Origin: an uncultured Oscillospiraceae bacterium
Lineage (GTDB): Bacteria > Bacillota > Clostridia > Oscillospirales > Oscillospiraceae
DNA: 35,796 nucleotides
Direction: 5' to 3'
NCBI GenBank assembly: GCA_947626585.1
Contig: CANQSU010000007.1
Location: forward strand, 1 to 35,796
In this document: piece by piece, positions 16,118 to 24,532 of the stretch
How the letters are laid out: each line of letters begins with the position of its first letter
Position numbering within the stretch: position 1 is the first letter of the stretch
Program-made: the position numbers and the translations under genes
Notes under the pieces: model-generated
Databases searched by the model: none
Told to the model about the DNA's origin: nothing
The model's input: the letters and a program-made list of their open reading frames with translations, nothing else

Positions 16118-16954
16118 ATGGAAGACAACATTGAGATCGTATACCGTGAAGACGCAGACTCATTCAGTCATAGTCCGCATATCCATTCGGAATACGAGAT
16201 CCTCCTTTTTCTTGACGACGGCTCCGAGTTTTTTTGCGGGACCACGCTCTATCCCATCCACAGCGGATCGCTGTTTGTTCTGGACGGAAATATGATCCAC
16301 CACTGCGTGTCCCAGGCAAAGGCCTACAGGCGTTACATCCTTCACGTCTCCCGGGACGTTTTGCAACAGTTCAGCACTGCCCACAGCGATCTTCTTCTGG
16401 CCTTTGAACAGCTCAACTTCTGTTATGAGCTGAGCAAAGAGGACTACGATCTGCTGGTCAGCTTGTTTGACCAGTGCATCGCAAAAAAAGAACGCATTTA
16501 CTGCGACGACATCCTTCTGATGTCATTGAAGATCAATCTGTTAGCAACGATCTGTCAGAAGATCCACGCTATGTCGCCCACATCCATGGAGCTGCCCGAG
16601 AACGATGACCCCTCCTCACGCGTCGTGATGGAGATCATCAATTATATCCAGAACAACCTGACGGAAGAACTGAGTCTGGATATATTGAGCCAGCAGCTGT
16701 ATTTCAGCAAATACTATATGTGCAAGATCTTCAAAACGCTGACCGGATTCACCATCTGGCGCTACGTCTCCTACTGCCGGGTCTTGAAGGCGTGCGGCTA
16801 TCTCCGCAGCGGTTACTCCATTCAGGATGCCGCCAAGCTGTCTGGTTTTAAGGATTACGCGAACTTTACCCGTATATTTACCAAATATGTGGGCTTCTCT
16901 CCCGCCAAATACAAGGCCCAGCATCTACAGCGGTTCAATATTCCGCCGGACTGA
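16118..16954 (+). CDS. AraC-family transcriptional regulator
   Basis: A 278-aa regulator with an N-terminal cupin-type sensor region (HSPHIHSEYEILLFLDDGSEF, IHSGSLFVLDGNMIHHC) and a C-terminal pair of helix-turn-helix motifs from about residue 170. The first is LSLDILSQQLYFSKYYMCKIFK; the second is SIQDAAKLSGFKDYANFTRIFTK with the family ending GFSPAKYK. The ligand is presumably a small molecule of the adjacent pathways. It sits between the two catabolic operons, divergent from one and convergent with the other, so it is the only visible candidate for their regulator. AAGGAGG precedes the ATG. Confidence 0.92.
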   Translation: MEDNIEIVYREDADSFSHSPHIHSEYEILLFLDDGSEFFCGTTLYPIHSGSLFVLDGNMIHHCVSQAKAYRRYILHVSRDVLQQFSTAHSDLLLAFEQLNFCYELSKEDYDLLVSLFDQCIAKKERIYCDDILLMSLKINLLATICQKIHAMSPTSMELPENDDPSSRVVMEIINYIQNNLTEELSLDILSQQLYFSKYYMCKIFKTLTGFTIWRYVSYCRVLKACGYLRSGYSIQDAAKLSGFKDYANFTRIFTKYVGFSPAKYKAQHLQRFNIPPD

Positions 16955-16996
16955 TGAGCCGCGCGGGCAGTTCGCTCCGATCCCGCCTTTTTCTGC

Positions 16997-17043
16997 AATA
17001 ATAGCTCTTTATCTTACTGTGAAGAGAGCTATTATTTTTTTAT
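16997..17043. terminator. Bidirectional terminator between the araC-type gene and the SSS symporter
   Basis: AATAATAGCTCT and AGAGCTATTATT form a 12-bp stem followed on the plus strand by a run of T and preceded by A's for the opposite strand. It lies between two convergent genes and ends both the regulator transcript and the long 32.4-17.0 kb operon. Confidence 0.85.
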
Positions 17044-18431
17044 TTCCGGAGCTGCGCATGTCCTTTGCCCTTCACATATCCTGCCACGCCGCACGCGCCA
17101 GCCGCTGCCATTCCCACAAACAGCGAATCGACCGGCAGCACCTTCCACAGTCCGAACACCAGTACCAGCAGCGGTCCCAGGATCACCGAAGCCAGCATCC
17201 AATGCCGATCCACCTTTCCCGGCAAAAACAGCGCGCACAAAAGCGGGACCATGACCACGGCACTGCGCAGGCCCATGGACATGAACGCAAACGTGAGGAT
17301 GACGTCCCCCAGCCGGCCCGTACTGAGCGCGCACACCGAGGCAAGCACTGCCACCAGGCACAGCCGTGTTATCAGGAGGCTTTTTTGGGGACTGTCGAAC
17401 CGCCGGGTCAAATGCTTTACGATGTCATTCGTGACGATCGTGCTCACGCCAAGAGCCAGCCCCGCGCCCGTTCCCACGACCGTGATCAGCATCGTAGCCA
17501 GGACGATACCGCTCAGACCGTTCGGCATATATGTGAGAACGAACGCCGAAAAGGCGTCTTTCGCGCTGGCCAGCTCCGGATGATGTACGCGCATAAACTC
17601 GCCGATCAGAATGCCGGCCGCTCCAAGCGGGGGGATCATACATGCGCTGACCAGCGTGCCGACTCTTGCATCTCTGTCCGTCCGCCCCGCCAGGACAGCC
17701 TGGGCATAGCTTTGTGTGGTAAGGATACCAAACACCAGCGACAGTCCGTTTCCGCCGTCCATCCAGACGCCTCTGGAGAAGAGATTGAAATACGTCTTCT
17801 TATCCAGTGTCTCATACAGTGTCCTCAGGCCGGTGGAGCTGAGCACGATCACGGTCCCCAGCGCCATAACGGCATACAGGAGCACGAGTTTGACGAGCCC
17901 GATGACGCCGGCGCCCAGCGCGCCGCCGAAGATAACGTAGACCAGCATCAGCCCGGCCGCCAGCGCAAGGCACGCATAGGCGCCCATCCCCGGAAACACG
18001 GCCGGGACGATGGCCGTGGCCGAGAGCATCTGGGAGATGATGTTGATATAGATGCCGACTGAGCACAGAATAGACGCCGTCATACCCACGCGCTCGCCGA
18101 ATTCCTTTTGGATCATCTCCATCAGCGTCATGCATCCGGACCGGCGAAAAGGCCCCACAAAGAACAGCCCAAGCAGCAGGCACCCGATGCCCGCGCCAAG
18201 AGTGAACCACCAGGCGGACAAGCCGTTGGTATACGCCAGCTGAACGGTCCCCACTGTACTGGAACCGCCGACGATGGTGCCCAGTATCATGCCGGCCACC
18301 AGCGCTTTCCCGGCCTTCCCGCCGCCGGAAGCAAAATCCGCGCCGCTCTTGACCTTTCTCCCGCTCATAACGCCGATAGCCACGATAAGGACCAGAATAA
18401 ATACGGCGCCTATATAGTCCAAAACTCCCAT
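17040..18431 (-). CDS. Sodium:solute symporter (SSS family)
   Basis: A 463-aa polytopic membrane protein with many hydrophobic segments. SSS-type features are SGRKVKSGADFASGGGKAG near the N terminus, GTIVGGSSTVGTVQLAYTNGLSAWWFTLGAGIGC, and the conserved central region YAQAVLAGRTDRDARVGTLVSACM. Family members co-transport sodium with sugars, amino acids, carboxylates or nucleobases, so the substrate cannot be named. It is the last gene of the hydroxylase operon, 24 bp after the medium molybdopterin subunit, and may import the hydroxylase substrate or a related compound. Confidence 0.85.
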   Translation of the reverse strand: MGVLDYIGAVFILVLIVAIGVMSGRKVKSGADFASGGGKAGKALVAGMILGTIVGGSSTVGTVQLAYTNGLSAWWFTLGAGIGCLLLGLFFVGPFRRSGCMTLMEMIQKEFGERVGMTASILCSVGIYINIISQMLSATAIVPAVFPGMGAYACLALAAGLMLVYVIFGGALGAGVIGLVKLVLLYAVMALGTVIVLSSTGLRTLYETLDKKTYFNLFSRGVWMDGGNGLSLVFGILTTQSYAQAVLAGRTDRDARVGTLVSACMIPPLGAAGILIGEFMRVHHPELASAKDAFSAFVLTYMPNGLSGIVLATMLITVVGTGAGLALGVSTIVTNDIVKHLTRRFDSPQKSLLITRLCLVAVLASVCALSTGRLGDVILTFAFMSMGLRSAVVMVPLLCALFLPGKVDRHWMLASVILGPLLVLVFGLWKVLPVDSLFVGMAAAGACGVAGYVKGKGHAQLRK

Positions 18432-18455
18432 TTTTACCTCACCGATCCGGTCCTG

Positions 18456-19451
18456 TCACCGGGCCTTTTGCGCGTTTTTCTTCTCACGCAGCGCCATAAA
18501 CACCTTCTCCGGCGTAATGGGCAGGTCTGTGATCCTGACCCCGACGGCATCATAGATCGCGTTGGCGATAGCCGGCGCCGTGGGCATGATCGCGGGCTCT
18601 CCCACGCCCTTTGCGCCCATAGGCCCTTCCGGATCCGGTCTCTCAACGATGCCCACTTCGATGGTCGGCGTATCCAGCATGGTGGGAACGATATAGTCCG
18701 TGAACTGAGGATTCATCACCTTTCCTTCCTTCTGGACCATCTCCTCAAAGCTGGCAAAACCAACGCCCTGGGCAGTCGCGCCCTGGATCTGACCCTCCAC
18801 AAACATGGGGTTGATCGCCACGCCGCAGTCATGGGCGGCATAGATCTTCCGGACCTTATACGCGCCCGTCTCATCATCCACATCCACCACCGCGATCTGG
18901 GTAGCGAAGGCGTGCGTACCGTATTGTTTGCCGTGACCTCTCTCCGGGGAGATAGGCACGATATACGGATCATATACCCCGCAGCCTACGATAGGGGTCC
19001 CCTTTTTGTTCAGCGCGTAGGACGCGGCCTTCGCCACCGAAACACATCCCTCTTCATAGTTGCGGACATAGATCATGTTGTCCTTTGTCTCCAGGGCCTT
19101 GGGATTCACCCGGAGCAGCTCCCCGGCCGCGGCATAGAGCATTTTCTGCGCCTCTTTACAGGCATTGAGCACCGCGTTGCCGGTGACAAAGGTGGTGCGG
19201 CTGCCGACCGGTCCGCGGTCATAAGGCGCCATCTTGGAGTCGCCGTAAACGACCTCGACCTTTTCCAGGGTCAGCCCCATGGCCTCGCAGACGAGCTGCT
19301 TTAAAACGGTAACGCTTCCCTGCCCGATATCGGCCGTGCCGGTGTAGAGAACACCGCTTCCGTCCTCGTCCATTTTAAAAAAGCACGCAGACGGTCCGGC
19401 GGGCGCGATGGGGTAAAACATGGTAGCTGTACCGATACCTCTACGAATCAT
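18456..19451 (-). CDS. Molybdenum hydroxylase medium molybdopterin subunit, NdhM-like
   Basis: The C-terminal half of a xanthine-dehydrogenase-type molybdenum subunit, encoded as a separate 331-aa protein. It has the cofactor motif DIGQG (41-45), GPVGSRTTFVTGNAV (80-94) and the catalytic glutamate in AKGVGEPAI (Glu285). From my knowledge of the family, Eubacterium barkeri nicotinate dehydrogenase has exactly this split, with an NdhM of about 330 aa. The start overlaps the large-subunit stop as ATGA, so the two halves are translationally coupled and expected to assemble one active site. Substrate is not proven; a nicotinate-like N-heteroaromatic is a hypothesis. Confidence 0.88.
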   Translation of the reverse strand: MIRRGIGTATMFYPIAPAGPSACFFKMDEDGSGVLYTGTADIGQGSVTVLKQLVCEAMGLTLEKVEVVYGDSKMAPYDRGPVGSRTTFVTGNAVLNACKEAQKMLYAAAGELLRVNPKALETKDNMIYVRNYEEGCVSVAKAASYALNKKGTPIVGCGVYDPYIVPISPERGHGKQYGTHAFATQIAVVDVDDETGAYKVRKIYAAHDCGVAINPMFVEGQIQGATAQGVGFASFEEMVQKEGKVMNPQFTDYIVPTMLDTPTIEVGIVERPDPEGPMGAKGVGEPAIMPTAPAIANAIYDAVGVRITDLPITPEKVFMALREKKNAQKAR

Positions 19452-20704
19452 TGCAGATCTCCTCCCCTTCTGGCCATTTCGATCGCCTTGTCAAGAGTCT
19501 CTTCCAGGGTGACCACATTCATCCTCATGCCCGTGGGCAGATGTGCGCCGTCATGGATGAGGTTCAAGCGGCGGAACTGGATAGGATCCATGTTCAGCTG
19601 CTGGGCTATATAATCCGTATGGCACTCATAGGCAAAGCAGGTCTGGGGCAGGCCGAACCCGCGCATCGCGCCGCCGACGCTGTTGTTCGTATACACCAGA
19701 TATCCCACGACCTTGGTGTGGGGGATCTCATAGGGGCCGCAGGCGTGGATGACCGCCTTGTTCAGCGTCATTTTTCCCAACGTGATGTATCCGCCGCAGT
19801 CGGAGTAGATCTTCACTTCCCGTGCCATGATCTTGCCGTCTTTCCGAACGCCGGTCCTGTATGTCTCCACATAGGGATGGCGAACAGTAGACGCCGTAAA
19901 CTCCTCTTCGCGGGTATAGACGCACTTCACCGGCCTGTTGGTCCTCTCCGCCAAAACAGCGATCATCGGCTCGAACGTGTACTCATTTTTACCGCCGAAT
20001 CCGCCGCCGACCGCCGAGCAGATCACCCGGGTGCGGTTGATGGGGCGGTTGGTGGCGTTGGCCACGTCATTGACGACGATGGACGCCCGCTGCGTAGACG
20101 TTCGCACGACCATATCGCCGTTGTCGTCCACATAGGCGATGCCCGCATGCGGCTCGATCATGGCGTGCTCGATCGCCGGGGTGGTAAAGGTCTGCTCAAA
20201 AATAAAGTCGCTCTCGGCAAACCCCTGCTCCGTGTCGCCCTGGATCACCTTGACCTCCGCTACGATATTGTCGCCGGATCCGCCATTGATCACAGGGGCG
20301 TCTTCCTTCAGCGCGTCCTGGATGGAAAAAACGCCCGGGAGGTCCTCATAATCCACCTCGATGAGCCGGCAGGCTTCCTGCGCTATCTCCTCCGTCTCCG
20401 CCGCGACGGCGGCAATGGCGTCACCGTAGCCGCGCACCTTGTCCTCCGCGAAATACGTCTGATCCACATAGACATAACCGCAATGGTTATTCGCCATGTC
20501 CTTGGCCGTGATGACGGCCGCGACACCCGGAAGCCTTTCGGCCGCAGAGGTGTCGATCCTGAGGATATTCGCGTGGGCTCTGTCACTGCGCTTGATCACG
20601 CACCACAGCATATCCGGCATGTCGATATCCGCGCCATATTTTGACCGCCCCGTTACCTGCAGCTGGGCGTCATGACGTTGTATGGATCGCCCTAAAACGC
20701 TCAT
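19448..20704 (-). CDS. Molybdenum hydroxylase large molybdopterin subunit, NdhL-like
   Basis: The N-terminal half of the molybdenum subunit, 418 aa. It has the substrate-channel domain (GRSKYGADIDMPDMLW), the cofactor-binding GGGFGGKNE (233-241), STQRA (203-207) and the AMRGFG loop (346-351). The end at GGDLQ replaces the linker that joins the halves in one-piece xanthine dehydrogenases. Known E. barkeri NdhL is about 425 aa, close to this. Start and stop both overlap neighbours by ATGA. The intact motifs in both halves argue against a recent frameshift in a single gene. Confidence 0.88.
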   Translation of the reverse strand: MSVLGRSIQRHDAQLQVTGRSKYGADIDMPDMLWCVIKRSDRAHANILRIDTSAAERLPGVAAVITAKDMANNHCGYVYVDQTYFAEDKVRGYGDAIAAVAAETEEIAQEACRLIEVDYEDLPGVFSIQDALKEDAPVINGGSGDNIVAEVKVIQGDTEQGFAESDFIFEQTFTTPAIEHAMIEPHAGIAYVDDNGDMVVRTSTQRASIVVNDVANATNRPINRTRVICSAVGGGFGGKNEYTFEPMIAVLAERTNRPVKCVYTREEEFTASTVRHPYVETYRTGVRKDGKIMAREVKIYSDCGGYITLGKMTLNKAVIHACGPYEIPHTKVVGYLVYTNNSVGGAMRGFGLPQTCFAYECHTDYIAQQLNMDPIQFRRLNLIHDGAHLPTGMRMNVVTLEETLDKAIEMARRGGDLQ

Positions 20705-21177
20705 TGCTCCTCACCTCCCAGCGAATCAGCGTACTCCAGCACCGACTTGATTATATTGCTGTAACCGGTGCACCGGCATACGTTTCCGCTCATGCCGGCC
20801 CGCACCTCTTTTTCCGTCGGATGGGGATTTTTGTCGAGCAGCGCCTTGGCGGAGATCAGCATCCCCGGTCCGCAGTATCCGCACTGCAGCGCGCCGTTTT
20901 TCATGAATATCTTTTGCAGGGGGTGAAGCTCCCCCGCTTTCGCCATCGACTCAATGGTTTCAAACCGGTGACCCTCTCCCCGGAAGGCAAAGATCAGGCA
21001 CGCGTTCACCACATCGCCGTCCATAATGATGCTGCACGACCCGCATTCACCGGCAGCACAGCCCTTTTTCGTACCGTAAAGATGCAGCTTGTCCCGGATC
21101 ACATCGATGAGGATGTCCCGTTCATCTACTTCGACCCGGTAATCCCGGCCGTTTATATTCAGCGTGACCGTTCTCAT
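20701..21177 (-). CDS. Molybdenum hydroxylase small 2Fe-2S subunit, NdhS-like
   Basis: A 158-aa electron-transfer subunit with two 2Fe-2S clusters. The plant-ferredoxin-type cluster uses Cys40, 45, 48 and 60 (GCAAGECGSCS). The second cluster uses Cys99, 102, 134 and 136 (CGYCGPGM, CRCTGYS). All eight ligands are present and the length is typical. It passes electrons from molybdenum to the FAD subunit. It overlaps both neighbours by ATGA. Confidence 0.93.
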   Translation of the reverse strand: MRTVTLNINGRDYRVEVDERDILIDVIRDKLHLYGTKKGCAAGECGSCSIIMDGDVVNACLIFAFRGEGHRFETIESMAKAGELHPLQKIFMKNGALQCGYCGPGMLISAKALLDKNPHPTEKEVRAGMSGNVCRCTGYSNIIKSVLEYADSLGGEEQ

Positions 21178-22064
21178 ATGTCGTCACCTTCCATTCCGTC
21201 AACTGATCCCCTGAGGCCAAAAAGCCACTTGACCTGTCTGAAAAACAGGATCCCCGCCAGTTCGCTGCGGTACTCCTTACTGGCACGGATATCACTGATA
21301 GGAGACAACCCCTCCGCGACCAGCGCCGCCACATGATCGGGCTCGATCTCCTCATAGGACTTTCCTTCCAGATACGCGCAGGCATCGACCATGCTCCGGG
21401 GCGTGGGCGCACACGCGCCGATGCAGCCCCTCACATCCCGCAGTCTGTGATCCTCCACGGCCGCGCCGAGCGAGCAGTTGACGATAGAAAGCGTCAGGGC
21501 GCCGCGCCGGCCGAATTTTGTGAACGCGGCCTTGAACGCGGGACCCGGCCGGGGTACAACGATCTCTGTTATGATGTCCCCCGGCAGCAGGCTCGTCTTT
21601 CTGGGGCCCGTAAAGAACTCTTCCATGGGGATCTCCCGCTTTCCCCCGGATGACTGGGCCACCACGCGGGCGTTATATGTATACAGCGCCGGCGCTCCGT
21701 CCGCGCTGGGCAGCGCAGCGCACAGGTTCCCGCCGATCGTGGCCAGGCCACGCGTCTGCACACAGCCCACAGATTCGGCAGCGGATGCCAGAGCAGGCAG
21801 GACAGCCGCTATTTCCGGCGAGGAATACAATTGCTTCATCGTGCACAGCGCACCGATATGGATCGCCCCGTCTGAGACGGTTATCCTGTCAAGACCCAAC
21901 CCAGCCAGATCTATCAGATAGTCCACATGCATCGCGCCCTTGCGCAAAGGCGGGATCATGTCTGTTCCGCCGGCTACATACGCCGTGTCCGCATCTCGGT
22001 GCTGGTCATATAATTCAAGCGCTTCTGACAGGCTGTGGGGAAATAAAAACTCAAAGTTTTCCAC
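21174..22064 (-). CDS. Molybdenum hydroxylase FAD subunit, NdhF-like
   Basis: A 296-aa FAD-binding subunit (CO dehydrogenase medium-chain family), the same length I recall for E. barkeri NdhF. FAD motifs are YVAGGTDMIPPLR (29-41) and TIGGNLCAALPSAD (about 109-122), followed by the C-terminal domain (SLGAAVEDHRLRDVRGCIGACAPTP). The start is a GTG at 22064 with AGGAGG 7 nt upstream. It heads the F-S-L-M block, lies 49 bp after the cupin gene and would hand electrons to NAD(P) or another acceptor. Confidence 0.92.
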   Translation of the reverse strand: MENFEFLFPHSLSEALELYDQHRDADTAYVAGGTDMIPPLRKGAMHVDYLIDLAGLGLDRITVSDGAIHIGALCTMKQLYSSPEIAAVLPALASAAESVGCVQTRGLATIGGNLCAALPSADGAPALYTYNARVVAQSSGGKREIPMEEFFTGPRKTSLLPGDIITEIVVPRPGPAFKAAFTKFGRRGALTLSIVNCSLGAAVEDHRLRDVRGCIGACAPTPRSMVDACAYLEGKSYEEIEPDHVAALVAEGLSPISDIRASKEYRSELAGILFFRQVKWLFGLRGSVDGMEGDDI

Positions 22065-22113
22065 TTTGCTTCCTCCTATTTGGTATTTTGACAGGCCCTG
22101 TTACGCGTACCCG

Positions 22114-22452
22114 TTATTTCGCAGGAGGAAAGGACGGGGCATTGATAAGGATATACTCCGCTTCCTCACCGTCGGGAAGCACCTGATGCAGCTCGCCGCG
22201 TTCGAACCAAAAGGCCTGTCCGGCGGTATAATGCACGGTCTCGCCGCCGCAATGGACCTTCAGCCGGCCCTTGATCAGGATAAAGATGTGAATACTGTCA
22301 AAATCATGCGCGTGCGGCTCTACTCCGCCATCAGCGTGGATGCAGATATAATTCACCGTCACCCGCTCGTCCCTGAACACCCTGCGGCTGTCCAGATTCC
22401 AGTGTGCCGGAGGCGTCACCGCCGTGATATCCCGAATGGTCACTGAATGCAT
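22114..22452 (-). CDS. Small cupin-domain protein
   Basis: A 112-aa single-domain cupin. The metal-binding motif is PHAHDFDSIHIFILIKGRL, with a second motif around GQAFWFERGELHQV. The start is the ATG at 22452 (MHSVTIRDITA) with GAAGG upstream; the track adds 25 residues without support. Stand-alone cupins of this size can be isomerases, dioxygenases or ligand-binding proteins, so no reaction is assigned. It lies between the second TRAP permease and the hydroxylase genes in the same direction, suggesting a role with the pathway substrate. Confidence 0.75.
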   Translation of the reverse strand: MHSVTIRDITAVTPPAHWNLDSRRVFRDERVTVNYICIHADGGVEPHAHDFDSIHIFILIKGRLKVHCGGETVHYTAGQAFWFERGELHQVLPDGEEAEYILINAPSFPPAK

Positions 22453-22562
22453 ATTCGTACCTTCTTTCATAATAGTGATGTCGATACCGCTGGTCCTGTA
22501 TATCCGGATGGGGTCTGCGCCGCACACCCTGCAGCGACGCGCGGTATGTCCTGGTCTGATAT

Positions 22563-24461
22563 TTACGCCTGCTGGCGATCTGCCTTATGCTTTGACATGA
22601 GCAGATGCACGGCGCCCGTGGCCAAAATGACCACGATACCGATCGCATCTGTGACCGCGGCCGGATGGATCATCAGGATGCCGCCGACAATGAACAGGAT
22701 ACGCAGAGGCCACTTGATAGGCTCCTTCAGCCAGCCTATATTGCCCGCTGCCAGTCCGGCGATACCGATGACCGCTGTGACCAGAGATTTGATAGCGGCT
22801 GCGGGGCCGTTGATGGTCCACAGCATGTCCTGGTTAAAGGCAAAAAAGAACGGGATGATAAACGAGACGATACCTATTCGACACGCCTGGAACCCGACGG
22901 CGATCGGTTTGTCGCCGCTGATACCGGCCGTGGTGTATGCGGTGAGGCACACCGGCGGCGTGATAGTGGACAGGCTGGAGAAATGCAGCAGGAACATATG
23001 CGCCGCCAGCAGAGGAACGCCCAGCTTGGTCAGCGGACCGACACAGACGCTCGCGGCGATGACATATGCCGCCGACACAGGCAGTCCCATGCCGAGGATG
23101 ATAGAGATGACCGCCGTCAGGATCAGGGAAATGGCCAGGCTGCCCTGTCCGATCTCGAAGATGAAAGAGGTCATCTTGACGGCCAGACCGGTAACGTTCA
23201 GCATGGAGCTGACGATAGCGGCGCAGCCAAAGGAAATGCCGATGCTGGTGAAGCTGGTAGCGCATTTGTAGAAGGCCTGCGCGATCAGATGCAGGCTCTT
23301 CACAAAGGGCTGCCTGGTCTTGGGGTTGACATAAAACAGAACCAGTCCCAGCAGCATGGAGAAGCCCGCAGCCCGGAGCGGCGTCACCCGGAACAGCAGC
23401 AGCGCCGCGATGATCACGACCACAGGCGACAGCAGATACCAGCGGGACAGGACCTGTTTCCAGGGGGCTATTTCCTCGGTCGTGCCCTTCAGATCGAGGC
23501 GTCCTGCCTCAAAGTCGAGTGTGATGAACAGGTTGATGTAGTAGATCAACGCAGGAACGACCGCAGATATGGCGATCACGTTATAGGAAATACCGCTGAT
23601 CTCGCTGGCCAGAAATGCAGCGGCAGCCATAATGGGCGGCATGATCTGGCCGCCGGCCGCCGCCACGGCCTCGATGCCCGCGGCGAACTTGCTCTCATAG
23701 CCCGCCTTTTTCATCAGGGGGATGGTGAACGTTCCGGTGGCAACAGCGTTTGCCGCGCCGGCGCCGGAGATCGTTCCAAAAACGCCCGTGGAGACCACGG
23801 CGACCTTCGCCGGGCCGCCGCGGCTCTTGCCGGTCAGACGGTTGGCAAACTCCGTGAAGTAGTCGCCCGTACCGCACAGTTCCATCATCTTGCCCATCAG
23901 AACGAAGGGCAGCACGTAGGTGACGGAAATACCGGTGAGGGATCCAAAGTAGGAGCCCTGAATGTTGTACATGAGCGAGAATATCTTATTGGCAGAGATC
24001 GGCAGCGTGCGCATCGGCCCCTTGAGATAGTGGCCAAAGTACGCGTATACGACAAAGACGAGCGCCAAGATCACCATGGGCCAGCCCAGAGAGCGCTGGG
24101 CCATGATAAGTATATATACGAACAGGATGACGGAGAAAAACACGTCGACCTTCGTCATCGTGTTGGTAAATCTTGCTATCCAGGAATCGTGCGTTGCAAA
24201 GATATAGACTGTCGAGGCGATCACGCCGAGTATCAGCACCGTATCGATGACCCACCAAAGCGTAATGACCCATTTCTTCTTGCCGGGTTTGGCTATTCCC
24301 ACGTATGCCATGATGCAGAAAAAGGCCACATGCAAGGGTCTCAGATAGCCGGGAGATATGCTCACAAAGAGAAGGCAATACATCTGGATCAGGATCATCA
24401 CAACGGCAAACGCGGTGACGATCTTTCGGATCGTTGCATTGTCGATAGCTCGTTTCAGCAC
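22563..24461 (-). CDS. TRAP transporter fused 4TM/12TM permease (TAXI type), copy B
   Basis: A 632-aa membrane protein combining the small DctQ-like and large DctM-like subunits, the fused form typical of TAXI-TRAP systems. Features include FGTISGAGAANAVATGTFTIPLMKK, GGQIMPPIMAAAAF and ITPPVCLTAYTTAGISG. The start is a GTG at 24461 with AAGGAGG. It is clearly paralogous to the permease at 25732-27744 (same motifs in the same order), so the two TAXI-permease pairs form a tandem duplication. Sodium-driven carboxylate import is the usual family role. Confidence 0.9.
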   Translation of the reverse strand: MLKRAIDNATIRKIVTAFAVVMILIQMYCLLFVSISPGYLRPLHVAFFCIMAYVGIAKPGKKKWVITLWWVIDTVLILGVIASTVYIFATHDSWIARFTNTMTKVDVFFSVILFVYILIMAQRSLGWPMVILALVFVVYAYFGHYLKGPMRTLPISANKIFSLMYNIQGSYFGSLTGISVTYVLPFVLMGKMMELCGTGDYFTEFANRLTGKSRGGPAKVAVVSTGVFGTISGAGAANAVATGTFTIPLMKKAGYESKFAAGIEAVAAAGGQIMPPIMAAAAFLASEISGISYNVIAISAVVPALIYYINLFITLDFEAGRLDLKGTTEEIAPWKQVLSRWYLLSPVVVIIAALLLFRVTPLRAAGFSMLLGLVLFYVNPKTRQPFVKSLHLIAQAFYKCATSFTSIGISFGCAAIVSSMLNVTGLAVKMTSFIFEIGQGSLAISLILTAVISIILGMGLPVSAAYVIAASVCVGPLTKLGVPLLAAHMFLLHFSSLSTITPPVCLTAYTTAGISGDKPIAVGFQACRIGIVSFIIPFFFAFNQDMLWTINGPAAAIKSLVTAVIGIAGLAAGNIGWLKEPIKWPLRILFIVGGILMIHPAAVTDAIGIVVILATGAVHLLMSKHKADRQQA

Positions 24462-24485
24462 CTTCTACACCTCCTTGTTATAATG

Positions 24486-24521
24486 AAGTCGGGCCAAATG
24501 CTCTTCCATTCGGCCCGACTT
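24486..24521. repeat. Stem-loop between TAXI protein B and its permease
   Basis: AAGTCGGGCC and GGCCCGACTT form a perfect 10-bp stem with an inner AATG/CATT pairing. No T-run follows on the minus strand, so it is more likely an mRNA processing or stabilising hairpin behind the binding-protein gene than a terminator. Confidence 0.6.
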
Positions 24522-24532
24522 TTAAGTAAGAA

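Noticed and set aside
19440-19460. Frameshift or in-frame UGA (selenocysteine) joining the L and M genes
   Set aside because: The ATGA overlap, intact motifs in both proteins and the known natural split make two genes the better explanation; no SECIS-like hairpin was noticed.
18456-22064. Naming the hydroxylase outright nicotinate dehydrogenase or xanthine dehydrogenase
   Set aside because: Subunit plan and lengths fit nicotinate dehydrogenase, but the downstream nicotinate pathway is absent and the substrate pocket cannot be read without structural alignment.
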